Below, piece after piece: positions 7,471-15,318 of a stretch of 61,330 bases of DNA (its first letter is position 1; every line of letters starts with the position of its first letter). The translations under genes were made by a program, and so were the position numbers. The stretch spans positions 1 to 61,330 of the forward strand of contig CADBXO010000006.1 in the NCBI GenBank assembly GCA_902798685.1. Reading direction: 5' to 3'. The DNA comes from an uncultured Bacteroidales bacterium. GTDB lineage: Bacteria > Bacteroidota > Bacteroidia > Bacteroidales > Bacteroidaceae. The notes beneath the pieces are model-generated. The model did not search any database and was not told the DNA's origin. It worked only from the letters and a program-made list of their open reading frames with translations.

Positions 7471-8073
7471 ATGAAAAGGCGCATTTATTGGATAATCAGT
7501 TGTGCCCTTTTGCTGATGTTCAATGTGGTTCTTTTGGCGGAAAGGACGGATGAAGTTGTGGCAGAGAATGTTGACAGCAACATAGGCGGGAGTGCCAGTT
7601 ATTCATATCAGTCATCATTCATCGATTTGTTGGAAAATGACGGTTTGCCCATTCAGGACATGGCGTTGTTGGATATTACGGACAACTCAGTAAAGGCATT
7701 GTCAGAACTGCTTGTTGATGATTCTGTCCTGTTTGTATGCAGAGTATCACAATTCCAATGTCAGGACTGTGCCGGTTATGCATTGGAAAAAGCTATAGAA
7801 CTGATAGAGAAAGATTCAACGGGAATGAAACTGTTGGTTGCCGGCGAGTATGAATACCGGTCTCTGAAGATATTTGTTGATGAACATCCTAACGTAAAAG
7901 GTTACGCCGTTTACCAGGTACCAATTATTGATCTGCCGATAGAAAACAGGACATATCCGTATTATTTCACTCTTTCAAAGGATATGGTGGCACATGATGT
8001 TTTTGTTCCGGAAGCAGACAGTCCTGTAAGGACAGAAATCTATTGGAATTATATTTCTAGGAAATGGAGATAA
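7471..8073 (+). CDS. Membrane-anchored thioredoxin-like protein with CxxC
   Basis: A 200-residue protein with an N-terminal hydrophobic segment (about 6-23), so probably tethered on the periplasmic side. The core SVLFVCRVSQFQCQDCAG has the beta strand and CxxC (Cys97-Cys100) expected at the active site of a thioredoxin fold, followed by a helix (YALEKAIELI). The rest is short compared with TlpA. No family name is certain. Its position beside a four-Cys secreted precursor suggests a disulfide role. It overlaps the next gene by 10 bases, indicating translational coupling. Confidence 0.6.
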   Translation: MKRRIYWIISCALLLMFNVVLLAERTDEVVAENVDSNIGGSASYSYQSSFIDLLENDGLPIQDMALLDITDNSVKALSELLVDDSVLFVCRVSQFQCQDCAGYALEKAIELIEKDSTGMKLLVAGEYEYRSLKIFVDEHPNVKGYAVYQVPIIDLPIENRTYPYYFTLSKDMVAHDVFVPEADSPVRTEIYWNYISRKWR

Positions 8074-9734
8074 ACCGTAAGAACAGGACAATGCCATGTT
8101 TCCTGTGGACGGTTCAAGATATTGTTGTCGTGGCTCTGTTCATGTATATGCGTTACACAAACAAGAGTCAAGGGGATGATGTGTCTGTCATGCTGTTTTC
8201 ATGGGTGAACTTGCTTTTTGCAGGCTATTTTGTGTTGAGGTTGCTGTTTCATGCAGGAGGTAAGGTCGCACAAAAACTCGTTCTGCTAGTGATTGGGGCT
8301 GTAGCCTGCTACGAGTCTTTCCTGTCCCTTTTGCAGATAATAGGTGTGGCGAAGTCAAACAATTATCTGTTCATATGCACCGGAACATTTGATAATCCAG
8401 GTCCGATGGGCGGGTTTCTGGCAATAGGTCTATGTATCTCATTGGCTGAGATCTTTTTGATAAGGCAACAAGGCGGATCAAAACCGTCTTTGACTCTTGA
8501 CAGAATATTATTGGGGATATCATATCTTACAGTTGTTCTTTGTGTCATAATACTGCCATCCACTCAAAGTCGTGCAGCATGGCTGTCAGTAATGGTTTCA
8601 GTGTTTTTCTATTGCCTTAAAAAGCCCAAGACTCTTGCTTGGATAAAGACTCATTGGTCCGTTACCCTTATTTGCATTACAGTTCTTCTGTCATCTGTCT
8701 TCATTTTCAAACGTCCGTCTGCTAACGGAAGGCTTTTTACCTATAAGATAGAGTTGAAGACAATCGTAAGAAACGGTCTCAATGGAGTGGGGATGGGCCA
8801 TTTCTCAAACGCATACGGGATAACCCAAAGAGAGTTTTTTTCAAAGAACGTAGATATCAGGGAAGGCCGATTGATATACGATGAGTCTGACAGAGACAGG
8901 GTATGTGCCGATAATCCCAGGGTTGGTTTCAATGAATACTTACAGTTCGGAATAGAATTTGGCGTAGGCCCTTTGTTCCTTTTTCTGTCATTAGTCTTGA
9001 TGATTCTGTGCCGGTTATCCCAAATGCATTCTCCTTTCTTTTATGGAATGGTAAGTATGCTTGTGTTTGCCTTCTTTTCTTATCCGTTTTCATTATGGGA
9101 GTTTCTAGTTATCTTTCTTGTCTGTGCGGCAATTGCGGGTTGTAAACCTGACATGTCCGGTTCTTCAGTAGCAAGCAGTCTGCTGTTTGCCTTAGGTTGT
9201 TTTGTTCCGGTTGCTGTTTTCCATAAAAGCGCCGATACCGTCAGGATATCAAATGAAACTGAAAAACTGTGGAAACGGCAGAGACCTCTCTTTGATTCCG
9301 GTGATTATGGGTCTTATGAGTATTGTTGTTCACAATTGTATCCAGACCTGCAGTTGAACTGTGCATTCCTGTATGAGTATGCGTACTCCCTATTTGAAAA
9401 CGGAAAGACAGATGAAAGCGAAAAGGTATTAAACCAGAGCCTGGCATTGAGCGGAAATCCTTTGTCATTCATTCTGCTGGGTGATATTCACAAGAAACAG
9501 GGACTGATAGCTGAAGCTGAAAATGATTATTACAATTCTTTTCTGGCTATACCTGACAGACTCTATCCGCTGTATAAACTGACAGTTCTGTACTATGACA
9601 GCAATCAGGAGGAAAAGTATCAGAATATGGTCCGCAGCATTGAAGAATTCCATCCCAGAATAGAATCCGAATCAACAAATCAGATTCGGGAATTGTTGAA
9701 CAGTCTTAGATACAGGCATGATAAAACGATGTAA
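8064..9734 (+). CDS. O-antigen-ligase-like (Wzy_C) membrane protein with C-terminal TPR region
   Basis: A 556-residue polytopic membrane protein with about 10-12 hydrophobic segments up to about residue 385, followed by a soluble TPR-like region (about 400-545). The segment FDNPGPMGGFLAIG and the later STQSRAAWLS are characteristic of the Wzy_C/O-antigen ligase family in Bacteroidetes. This family transfers lipid-linked glycans, and PglL-type relatives glycosylate secreted proteins. No glycan synthesis genes are present here, so the acceptor may be the operon's own precursor, but this is inference. It overlaps both neighbours (10 and 17 bases). Confidence 0.8.
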   Translation: MEINRKNRTMPCFLWTVQDIVVVALFMYMRYTNKSQGDDVSVMLFSWVNLLFAGYFVLRLLFHAGGKVAQKLVLLVIGAVACYESFLSLLQIIGVAKSNNYLFICTGTFDNPGPMGGFLAIGLCISLAEIFLIRQQGGSKPSLTLDRILLGISYLTVVLCVIILPSTQSRAAWLSVMVSVFFYCLKKPKTLAWIKTHWSVTLICITVLLSSVFIFKRPSANGRLFTYKIELKTIVRNGLNGVGMGHFSNAYGITQREFFSKNVDIREGRLIYDESDRDRVCADNPRVGFNEYLQFGIEFGVGPLFLFLSLVLMILCRLSQMHSPFFYGMVSMLVFAFFSYPFSLWEFLVIFLVCAAIAGCKPDMSGSSVASSLLFALGCFVPVAVFHKSADTVRISNETEKLWKRQRPLFDSGDYGSYEYCCSQLYPDLQLNCAFLYEYAYSLFENGKTDESEKVLNQSLALSGNPLSFILLGDIHKKQGLIAEAENDYYNSFLAIPDRLYPLYKLTVLYYDSNQEEKYQNMVRSIEEFHPRIESESTNQIRELLNSLRYRHDKTM

Positions 9735-10479
9735 GGTCTACGGGTTTGCGGTAATTGCATTATATGCTGTCTTCCGTTTATTCGTCTGTTTGAAGTATAC
9801 CATCCTTACAGGATCAATGCTCCCGACTATAAAGGTCGAAGAATCTGTTTATGTCTGGAAACCTTTGTACGGATGGAGATTCTATGACTTCCGGCCCAAA
9901 AGTTCGGATCATTTCTTTAGGATTCATGGAATTAGGGACATTGTACCGGGGGATGTGATCCTGTTCAACTTGCCTTATATCGGAAACAACATAGAAAAGA
10001 TTGCATTTAATCCGGAAGTGGAGTACTGTAAGCGGGTGCTTGGACGACCGGGAGACAGGATAGGGGCGGTTGACGGACATTGCTGGAATGACCGGTTTCT
10101 GAAACCCGTTGGGGTGGTTGATGAGCAGGAAAAACTTCGTTGGATGTTTGACGGCTTTTTCAGGATGACAAACAGCTATGAGGTCATTCCGTACTCTGAT
10201 TCAGATTGGAATATTAAGAACTGGGGTCCGGTTATTGTGCCGGCAAAAGGGCTTACAATGATTCTGGATGATTTCACACGTGAGCTGTATCGTAAGGTGA
10301 TTGAATATGAGACAGGCGAGCCGTTGGATATAACGTTGAATGAGTACACATTCCAAAAGGATTATTATTTCGCGGTGGGTGATAATGCGATGTCGTCATT
10401 TGACTCGCGCTATTGGGGGTTTATCCCGGAGGATTACATAATCGGAATTGTGGGAGGCAAGAGATTTCGGAACAAATAA
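9718..10479 (+). CDS. Signal peptidase I (S26 family), operon-specific
   Basis: A 253-residue membrane peptidase with one N-terminal transmembrane segment (about 9-27). Catalytic Ser33 lies in GSMLPT, catalytic Lys105 in CKRVLGRPGD, and the family box GDNAMSSFDSRYWGFIP at 221-237 is intact, so it should be active on the outer face of the inner membrane. The housekeeping Lep normally sits elsewhere; this copy is the last gene of the precursor/propeller/CxxC/Wzy_C operon and starts 17 bases inside the Wzy_C gene. That location suggests a dedicated role, perhaps cutting the precursor at AYA48. Confidence 0.9.
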   Translation: MIKRCKVYGFAVIALYAVFRLFVCLKYTILTGSMLPTIKVEESVYVWKPLYGWRFYDFRPKSSDHFFRIHGIRDIVPGDVILFNLPYIGNNIEKIAFNPEVEYCKRVLGRPGDRIGAVDGHCWNDRFLKPVGVVDEQEKLRWMFDGFFRMTNSYEVIPYSDSDWNIKNWGPVIVPAKGLTMILDDFTRELYRKVIEYETGEPLDITLNEYTFQKDYYFAVGDNAMSSFDSRYWGFIPEDYIIGIVGGKRFRNK

Positions 10480-10481
10480 AT

Positions 10482-10512
10482 AGTTACTTTTGTGGTGACT
10501 AACGCAGTAACT
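10482..10512 (+). promoter_or_regulatory. -7 box within an inverted repeat, upstream of the 10513 gene
   Basis: TACTTTTG (10485-10492) is a perfect -7 element, and ATG 10513 follows about 20 bases later. Flanking AGTTAC (10482-10487) and GTAACT (10507-10512) form an inverted repeat spanning the expected start site, a possible operator. A longer reading frame from GTG 10492 would start inside the -7 box, so the ATG is preferred. Confidence 0.45.
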
Positions 10513-11220
10513 ATGGGACTTATTCTTAAGAAACGCTTTCTATTGGTGGCACTATACCTGTTTTGCTTTATTCCTTTGGCTTTCTCACAATCGGCTCATG
10601 CTTTGTACATGAAGGACGGCAGTAGAATTATCGGACAGATTCTGGAGGTGGATTCCGTTAATAATGATATCAAGGTTCTTCTTGTTGACGGAACCAGGCT
10701 TTCTGTTCCCCAGAGTAGAGTTGAAGAGATAAACTGGTCTTTTGTCATAAGGAATACAGCTCCCGGCGCCATTTACAGATATGGCGATTCGTTCCGTTGG
10801 AAGTACAATGACACGGAGTTGTCCGATAAGAACTATGAAAAATACTTTGATGATGATCTGTATCATAACTATGTGACCGGCAGTAACATGTTCAACCTGG
10901 GCGGAGCCGGCCTGCTGTATGGTATCACCTGCGCGGTTATGACTGTATTGAGTTTTGATGCTAAGGCCGATCATCAAAGAGCAGCTTTCTTTGCATATGC
11001 CGGCGGCGCTGTCGTACTTACCGGTGCCGGCATTGTCTTAACCAAAAAAGGAAAGGATCGTCTGGACTGGGTGGAGAGAACGTTCAACAGCCGGAATGCT
11101 GCCGATAACGAGACGTCATTCTCTTCAAAAAGCAAAAGATCCATTCAACTGAATCCGTCATTTCTTATGACGGCTCAGCGTGACATGGGTGTGGGCGCTA
11201 CATTAAGTTTATCTTTCTAA
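10513..11220 (+). CDS. Secreted/outer-membrane hypothetical protein
   Basis: From ATG 10513 it encodes about 235 residues with a signal peptide ending near AFSQS. The N-terminal part (DGSRIIGQILEVDSVNNDI, then GTRLSVPQSRVEEI) resembles a small beta domain often seen at the front of Bacteroidetes envelope proteins. A hydrophobic, Gly/Ala-rich hairpin follows (about 125-175), and the chain ends in SLSF, the C-terminal Phe typical of outer-membrane proteins. No specific function is recognised. It lies behind the signal peptidase but appears to have its own promoter, so membership in that operon is uncertain. Confidence 0.6.
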   Translation: MGLILKKRFLLVALYLFCFIPLAFSQSAHALYMKDGSRIIGQILEVDSVNNDIKVLLVDGTRLSVPQSRVEEINWSFVIRNTAPGAIYRYGDSFRWKYNDTELSDKNYEKYFDDDLYHNYVTGSNMFNLGGAGLLYGITCAVMTVLSFDAKADHQRAAFFAYAGGAVVLTGAGIVLTKKGKDRLDWVERTFNSRNAADNETSFSSKSKRSIQLNPSFLMTAQRDMGVGATLSLSF

Positions 11221-11754
11221 GCGGTCGTAGGTGGTATTGAAGACGGTCACCTGGCCGTTTTTGCGGAATCCGTTCTTTGTGTAAAGGTTGTAGGCGGTCT
11301 CGTTTTCGGGGTCGACCAGTATGGTTGCAAGCGGGATTCCGGCCTCGTCGCGCAGCCGGAACATCTCCTGGATTAAGGCCGATGCAATTCCCCTGCGTTG
11401 GAACTCGGGCAGCACGGACAGTGAGTCAAGGTAGAACTCTCCGGCACATGTCTCATCATCCTTGGATTCGTAGTCATCACCCACATAGATGCGTATCATT
11501 GGGAATGTGATATCACGCATCCGGCGGTATCGGGCACCGTCATAAGCTACCATCAGTCCGGCAGGAACGCCATCGTAGAGCGCAATGGTTGAGTTACGCC
11601 AGCTGTAGAGCGTGTCATCACGGCGTGATATGCCGGCCAGATGTTCAATGTGACTGTCATCGGCCTCATCAATATGCAGTGCGCGCAGCACATTCTCGGC
11701 TATGAACCGTGCATCGGCCACTGTTGCTCTCCTTAGTGTTATCTTTCCTTCCAT
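11209..11754 (-). CDS. GNAT family N-acetyltransferase
   Basis: About 181 residues from ATG 11754. The acetyl-CoA binding signature LPEFQRRGIASALIQ follows the strand FYLDSLSV, and the C-terminal NLYTKNGFR is typical of GNAT enzymes, which acetylate amines using acetyl-CoA; the substrate is unknown. A TTG 21 bases upstream is in frame but would place the -7 box inside the gene, so ATG 11754 is chosen. The predicted start site is within a few bases of this ATG, so the mRNA may be leaderless. The 3' end overlaps the convergent 10513 gene by 12 bases. Confidence 0.88.
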   Translation of the reverse strand: MEGKITLRRATVADARFIAENVLRALHIDEADDSHIEHLAGISRRDDTLYSWRNSTIALYDGVPAGLMVAYDGARYRRMRDITFPMIRIYVGDDYESKDDETCAGEFYLDSLSVLPEFQRRGIASALIQEMFRLRDEAGIPLATILVDPENETAYNLYTKNGFRKNGQVTVFNTTYDRLER

Positions 11755-11761
11755 TGCGATG

Positions 11762-11814
11762 CAAAGATAGTACAAAAGGGGAGAGACCCCAATCGTATCT
11801 TTTTCATATCTTTG
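11762..11814. promoter_or_regulatory. Divergent promoters sharing a REP-like element
   Basis: Minus strand: TTG (11792-11790), 20 nt, TATCTTTG (11769-11762) for the GNAT gene. Plus strand: TATCTTTG (11807-11814) for the lipoprotein at 11845, without a clear -33 box. The REP-like copy at 11767-11793 supplies the minus-strand -33 bases and part of its -7. Confidence 0.55.
11767..11793. repeat. REP-like palindrome, copy A
   Basis: AGTACAAAAGGGGAGAGACC and the following CCAAT form a 27-nt element identical to the copy at 13830-13856. Its GGGG/CCCC core and flanks match the larger palindromes at 13877 and 16672. It lies between the divergent GNAT and TlpA genes. Confidence 0.75.
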
Positions 11815-11844
11815 TACTTAACAATAATCCTAATTATTACCAAT

Positions 11845-13833
11845 ATGAAGAAATCCTTGTTATCAATGCTGTTTGCTGTGCTTATTTGTTCTTGCACCAG
11901 CGGACCCCGTGAATTTAAGAACACACAATCTTATGCAGATAATACCTGTGATTGGCATAAAGAACTGCGTGTTACACATGTGGAGTTTACCGATACTGCC
12001 ACTATTCTGACATTCTTCTATCAGGCACGCCAGCCCTGGTTTACTCTCTGTATTGCTCCTGAGGCATATCTTTCTGATGAGCGTGACCGTCATTACAAAG
12101 CTCTCTTTATGGTTGAGCACCCCTTAGGCGAATTCTTTGGCTCCGGTCCTGACGGCACATATTTCCATGTGGGTTTTGAGCCGATGCCAGCCGGTACCAA
12201 GATTTTTGATATGATAGAGGGTACAGGTTCAAACTATTTCAAGATCTTGGGAATTCATGATTCTACATACGTTCCGTCCAAACCCAAATACAGCCGTAAG
12301 GAACTCAAGGAGGCAAAACAAATACGCAGCAATGTCTTCAAGTCCGGCCCGGTTACATTACGCGGTACGATTGTTGATTATGACATCAATGACGGATTCC
12401 AGACATACCAGATGCATTTTACTTTTTATGACAGGGATGATCATGGAACGGTTGCATTGGACATAGATCGTGATGGTCATTTTGAGTATTCATTCGATAC
12501 AGACAATATTCTGGGTGCTTGTATTGTTGATCATACAGGCAGTTGGCATAATATCATCGTTCAGCCGGGTGATACTCTTGATATCACTTACTATAAGGAT
12601 GGTTCGGTGAGCAATATGCTGTCTGATGGCCGTCCGTATCTGCTCAGCAATTATGACCGCATTCCAACGAGTGTATATCCTGTAGATCATTTTAAGTTCC
12701 AGTTAGGTGATTCAATAGACCTGATGGGTGTACAGGCATATTCTTTTGAGTGCAAGGCCAAGGGTAAGGATTATGTCAATTATATCGCAAAGAAGTATCA
12801 TCTGACTGCCTTTGAATATGAATACGCAACAATCATGATGGAGAATGACATCCTTGAAGGTTTCCTGGACTACCGTATGGATGTTAAAGATGATTGGATA
12901 AGTTATTACACCAAGACAGAGAATCCTGATTATAGGGTGATAGCCGAAAAACAGGAAAGAGCGGATAGCATTCTCGTTGATCCTGACGGTTATGCTTTCT
13001 TGGCCGATTTTACCGCCAATGATTCACTTATGATGGTTTTGCCGCATCAGTGGGTTATTTTCAACCGCTATAAGTATGACGGAGCTTTCTGTGCATCGGA
13101 ACCCCGGTTGGATTCATTAAGAGAGCAGATGGCTTATCCGTTCTTTTATGCTCTGGAGTCATATATCAATGATTCCGTCCATCTGGCTAATGACATGAAA
13201 CTGTATGGTGCGTCAGAACCTTCGCTGTTTGGCAAGTTATGCATGATGGAGGATATTGATTATCATCTTAAGGTGATTAACGATGGGCTGAAAGACAGCA
13301 CAGATTCATTTAGGGAAGAATACCTGTTGTCATATTTTGCAAAAACAAAGAGTCTGCTTAACGATCCTGTCCTTGAGGCCCGTGCAGACAAGATTTATCA
13401 GGAGTTTTTGCGCAAGCAGGCTCCGTATTGGGAAATACCGGAGTGCCGCGGCAAGGAGGTCCTTAACGGGATCCTTGCAAATTATCCGGGCAAGTATGTC
13501 TATATAGATTTCTGGTCAACCGGTTGCGGTCCGTGTGTTTCGGGCATAAAGTCTTGCTTTAATTACCGCCGTGAACTTATGACCGGAAAGTTTGACAACT
13601 TTGCACTGGTGTTCATAACCAGTGATCCGGAACAGGCGTATGAGCCCTTCCGTAAGGAGTGGCTTGAGGGAGCCGAGAGTTACCGCATATCACAGGATGA
13701 TTACAATTCTCTGGCCGGCCTGTTCAACTTCTCGGCCATACCTCACCATGAGCTGATAACCCCCGATGGCCTTGCTGTTACGGATGTGATGGAGATGTTG
13801 GGTATCAATCCCAACAATCCTGAAGGAAAATAG
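11845..13833 (+). CDS. Large TlpA-like lipoprotein with C-terminal thioredoxin domain
   Basis: About 662 residues from ATG 11845, chosen because MKKSLLSMLFAVLICSC gives a clean lipobox. The long N-terminal region (about 20-500) has DUF4369-like beta segments and a mid-helical part. The thioredoxin domain (about 535-650) has the strand YVYIDFWSTGCGPC with both redox Cys, though Trp of the usual WCGPC is Gly, and the cis-proline segment FSAIPHHEL. An envelope thiol-disulfide role is likely; the substrate is unknown. The TAG stop (13831-13833) is the first triplet of REP-like copy B. Confidence 0.85.
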   Translation: MKKSLLSMLFAVLICSCTSGPREFKNTQSYADNTCDWHKELRVTHVEFTDTATILTFFYQARQPWFTLCIAPEAYLSDERDRHYKALFMVEHPLGEFFGSGPDGTYFHVGFEPMPAGTKIFDMIEGTGSNYFKILGIHDSTYVPSKPKYSRKELKEAKQIRSNVFKSGPVTLRGTIVDYDINDGFQTYQMHFTFYDRDDHGTVALDIDRDGHFEYSFDTDNILGACIVDHTGSWHNIIVQPGDTLDITYYKDGSVSNMLSDGRPYLLSNYDRIPTSVYPVDHFKFQLGDSIDLMGVQAYSFECKAKGKDYVNYIAKKYHLTAFEYEYATIMMENDILEGFLDYRMDVKDDWISYYTKTENPDYRVIAEKQERADSILVDPDGYAFLADFTANDSLMMVLPHQWVIFNRYKYDGAFCASEPRLDSLREQMAYPFFYALESYINDSVHLANDMKLYGASEPSLFGKLCMMEDIDYHLKVINDGLKDSTDSFREEYLLSYFAKTKSLLNDPVLEARADKIYQEFLRKQAPYWEIPECRGKEVLNGILANYPGKYVYIDFWSTGCGPCVSGIKSCFNYRRELMTGKFDNFALVFITSDPEQAYEPFRKEWLEGAESYRISQDDYNSLAGLFNFSAIPHHELITPDGLAVTDVMEMLGINPNNPEGK

Positions 13834-13856
13834 TACAAAAGGGGAGAGACCCCAAT
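13830..13856. repeat. REP-like palindrome, copy B, carrying the stop codon of the 11845 gene
   Basis: Identical over 27 nt to copy A (11767-11793). It begins ATAGTACAAAAGGGG and ends GACCCCAAT; its TAG at 13831-13833 is the stop codon of the lipoprotein gene. Copy C follows immediately. Confidence 0.75.
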
Positions 13857-13859
13857 AGT

Positions 13860-13909
13860 ATAGGTTTGTTGAAAAGTAGTACAATTGGGGACTGTCCCCA
13901 ATTGTACTA
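13860..13909. repeat. REP-like palindrome, copy C, perfect 16-bp arms
   Basis: A conserved leader (ATAGGTTTGTTGAAAAG) precedes a perfect palindrome: TAGTACAATTGGGGAC (13877-13892), one central base, then GTCCCCAATTGTACTA (13894-13909). The first 31 nt (13860-13890) are identical to copy D. GGGGAC/GTCCCC cores of this kind are typical of REP elements mobilised by Y1 (RAYT) transposases in other bacteria. CTA at 13907-13909 is the stop codon of the reverse-strand gene. Confidence 0.85.
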
Positions 13910-15142
13910 AAATATGATCACGTATCGGACGCCGTCAATATTTTGACTGACCTGGGCAAAGCCCGGGGCCGATATACGCAGTTTGTTATTAAAATCAGCA
14001 ATATCAAGAGTAAACTCTCCGTTTGACTCTGATGTGGTCTGGGTGATTACATTGCCCTTTGAGTCTATCTCAGCAATCGCAGCGTCCTTTATTGGCTCCG
14101 AACCATTCATCACAATACCGCTGACGGTCTTCTCTTCCGGATAGATTTTGCCTGATATAACCACCTGTTTCTTTAATTGTTTGGGCCTTTTAGAATAACT
14201 TGATTCATTCAGTTCAAACCATTTCGCCAAAGAACTGCTTTGGTAATAATCATGGTGTTTTTGGGCAATATTCATTACAACAGGTTTATAGACAATGTAA
14301 GAACGGCGTTCCGGATCATACCGCTTATACGTTGCTCGGATAGAATTTCCGGGATCAACTATCTGCAGCCTGAACAGGCCGCGTTCATCGGTACATGTAA
14401 CATTGACCATTTTTCCTTTCTTGTCAATCTCCTCCACAATACAACCGCTGCTGCCCCAATGATCCACAAAGACGCAACCACCCGTGTATTCACCGGGATA
14501 GACAACAAAATACCAGTCCGATAAATCATTGGAACCTATCCAGTGCTGCGGATCATAAGGTGTTTCAGAACTATCATAATACGGAGTTACTTCCCACCTG
14601 TTGTTATTGGGAAAAGGCTCGGGTCCTAGATCAAATTTGAATGATTCGTACATGTCATACCAATTGACCCAAAGTGTAAACTCTCCCAAATGTTCGGCTG
14701 CCCGGCCGGACATCAGAACCTTAACCACATTATCATCCTTGGCAGCATCGGCATCGGCCTTTTCGCGTTGCTTGGCGTTGTCAAGATCTTTCTTTGCATT
14801 ATTGATCAGTTTTTCCAACTCGCTTTCAACCTCCCATTCTGACAAGCGCATCGTAGCCGATGACATCTCAGTGTCAACCTTGTCCCTGTCATACTTATAA
14901 TAGTTGAGGAGCATCTGGTACCCTGCACTGTCTTTCTGCAGGAACAGACCGTACGGTTTATACCCTGAAGGGCTGAATGTGTAACCGCATATAAAACTGT
15001 CAGGAACAATCTCTATAAGGCTTTGCTTATAATCGCACACAATAAAACTGTCTTGAGCAGACACTGTGGAAAAGGCTATCTGCAACGGCAAGGCTATTGA
15101 AATCAGGACAAACAGCTTCTTGCTAATTCTCATTTTGTTCAT
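13907..15142 (-). CDS. Secreted protein with coiled coil and C-terminal regulatory-like (CarboxypepD_reg-type) domain
   Basis: A 411-residue exported protein with a signal peptide ending near TVSAQ. The middle contains a Lys/Ala/Asp-rich coiled coil (about 95-140). The last 75 residues (KKQVVISGKIYPEE, then TVSGIVMNGSEPIKDAAIAE and NGEFTLDIADF) look like a carboxypeptidase regulatory-like beta sandwich common in Bacteroidetes surface proteins. No known function is recognised. ATG 15142 and 15133 are both possible starts. A -7 box lies at 15164-15157. Its stop codon is supplied by REP-like copy C. Confidence 0.7.
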   Translation of the reverse strand: MNKMRISKKLFVLISIALPLQIAFSTVSAQDSFIVCDYKQSLIEIVPDSFICGYTFSPSGYKPYGLFLQKDSAGYQMLLNYYKYDRDKVDTEMSSATMRLSEWEVESELEKLINNAKKDLDNAKQREKADADAAKDDNVVKVLMSGRAAEHLGEFTLWVNWYDMYESFKFDLGPEPFPNNNRWEVTPYYDSSETPYDPQHWIGSNDLSDWYFVVYPGEYTGGCVFVDHWGSSGCIVEEIDKKGKMVNVTCTDERGLFRLQIVDPGNSIRATYKRYDPERRSYIVYKPVVMNIAQKHHDYYQSSSLAKWFELNESSYSKRPKQLKKQVVISGKIYPEEKTVSGIVMNGSEPIKDAAIAEIDSKGNVITQTTSESNGEFTLDIADFNNKLRISAPGFAQVSQNIDGVRYVIIF

Positions 15143-15188
15143 TGTAATAATATCTGCAAAAATAAAGTTTTAAAACATAAATACATAT

Positions 15189-15198
15189 CCCCAATTGT
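15189..15198. repeat. REP-like half-site
   Basis: CCCCAATTGT equals the first ten bases of the right arm of copy D (16691-16700). No left arm is present. It may be a remnant of the same element family, or chance, as it is short. Confidence 0.3.
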
Positions 15199-15207
15199 TC
15201 TTTTGAG

Positions 15208-15250
15208 CGTTGCAAAAACGTTGCAAAAATATTGCGACAGTTTTGCAACG
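15208..15250. promoter_or_regulatory. Tandem 11-bp repeats with an inverted copy (possible operator)
   Basis: CGTTGCAAAAA occurs twice back to back (15208-15218, 15219-15229), followed by a diverged copy (TATTGCGACA, 15230-15239) and an inverted copy TTTTGCAACG (15241-15250). The 11-bp period places the copies on one face of the helix. The array sits between the divergent genes at 15142 and 15319, just before the -33 box of the latter. Confidence 0.5.
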
Positions 15251-15257
15251 CTGTTTG

Positions 15258-15289
15258 TTTGCTGGCCGCAACCGGGCGCTCTACTTTTG
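15258..15289 (+). promoter_or_regulatory. Promoter of the DUF4419 gene
   Basis: TTTG (15258-15261), 20 nt, then TACTTTTG (15282-15289). Start of transcription is expected near 15296, about 23 bases before ATG 15319; this supports that ATG over the upstream in-frame start. Confidence 0.7.
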
Positions 15290-15318
15290 TCGCAGAACAA
15301 ATCAAACGCGACAAGAAT

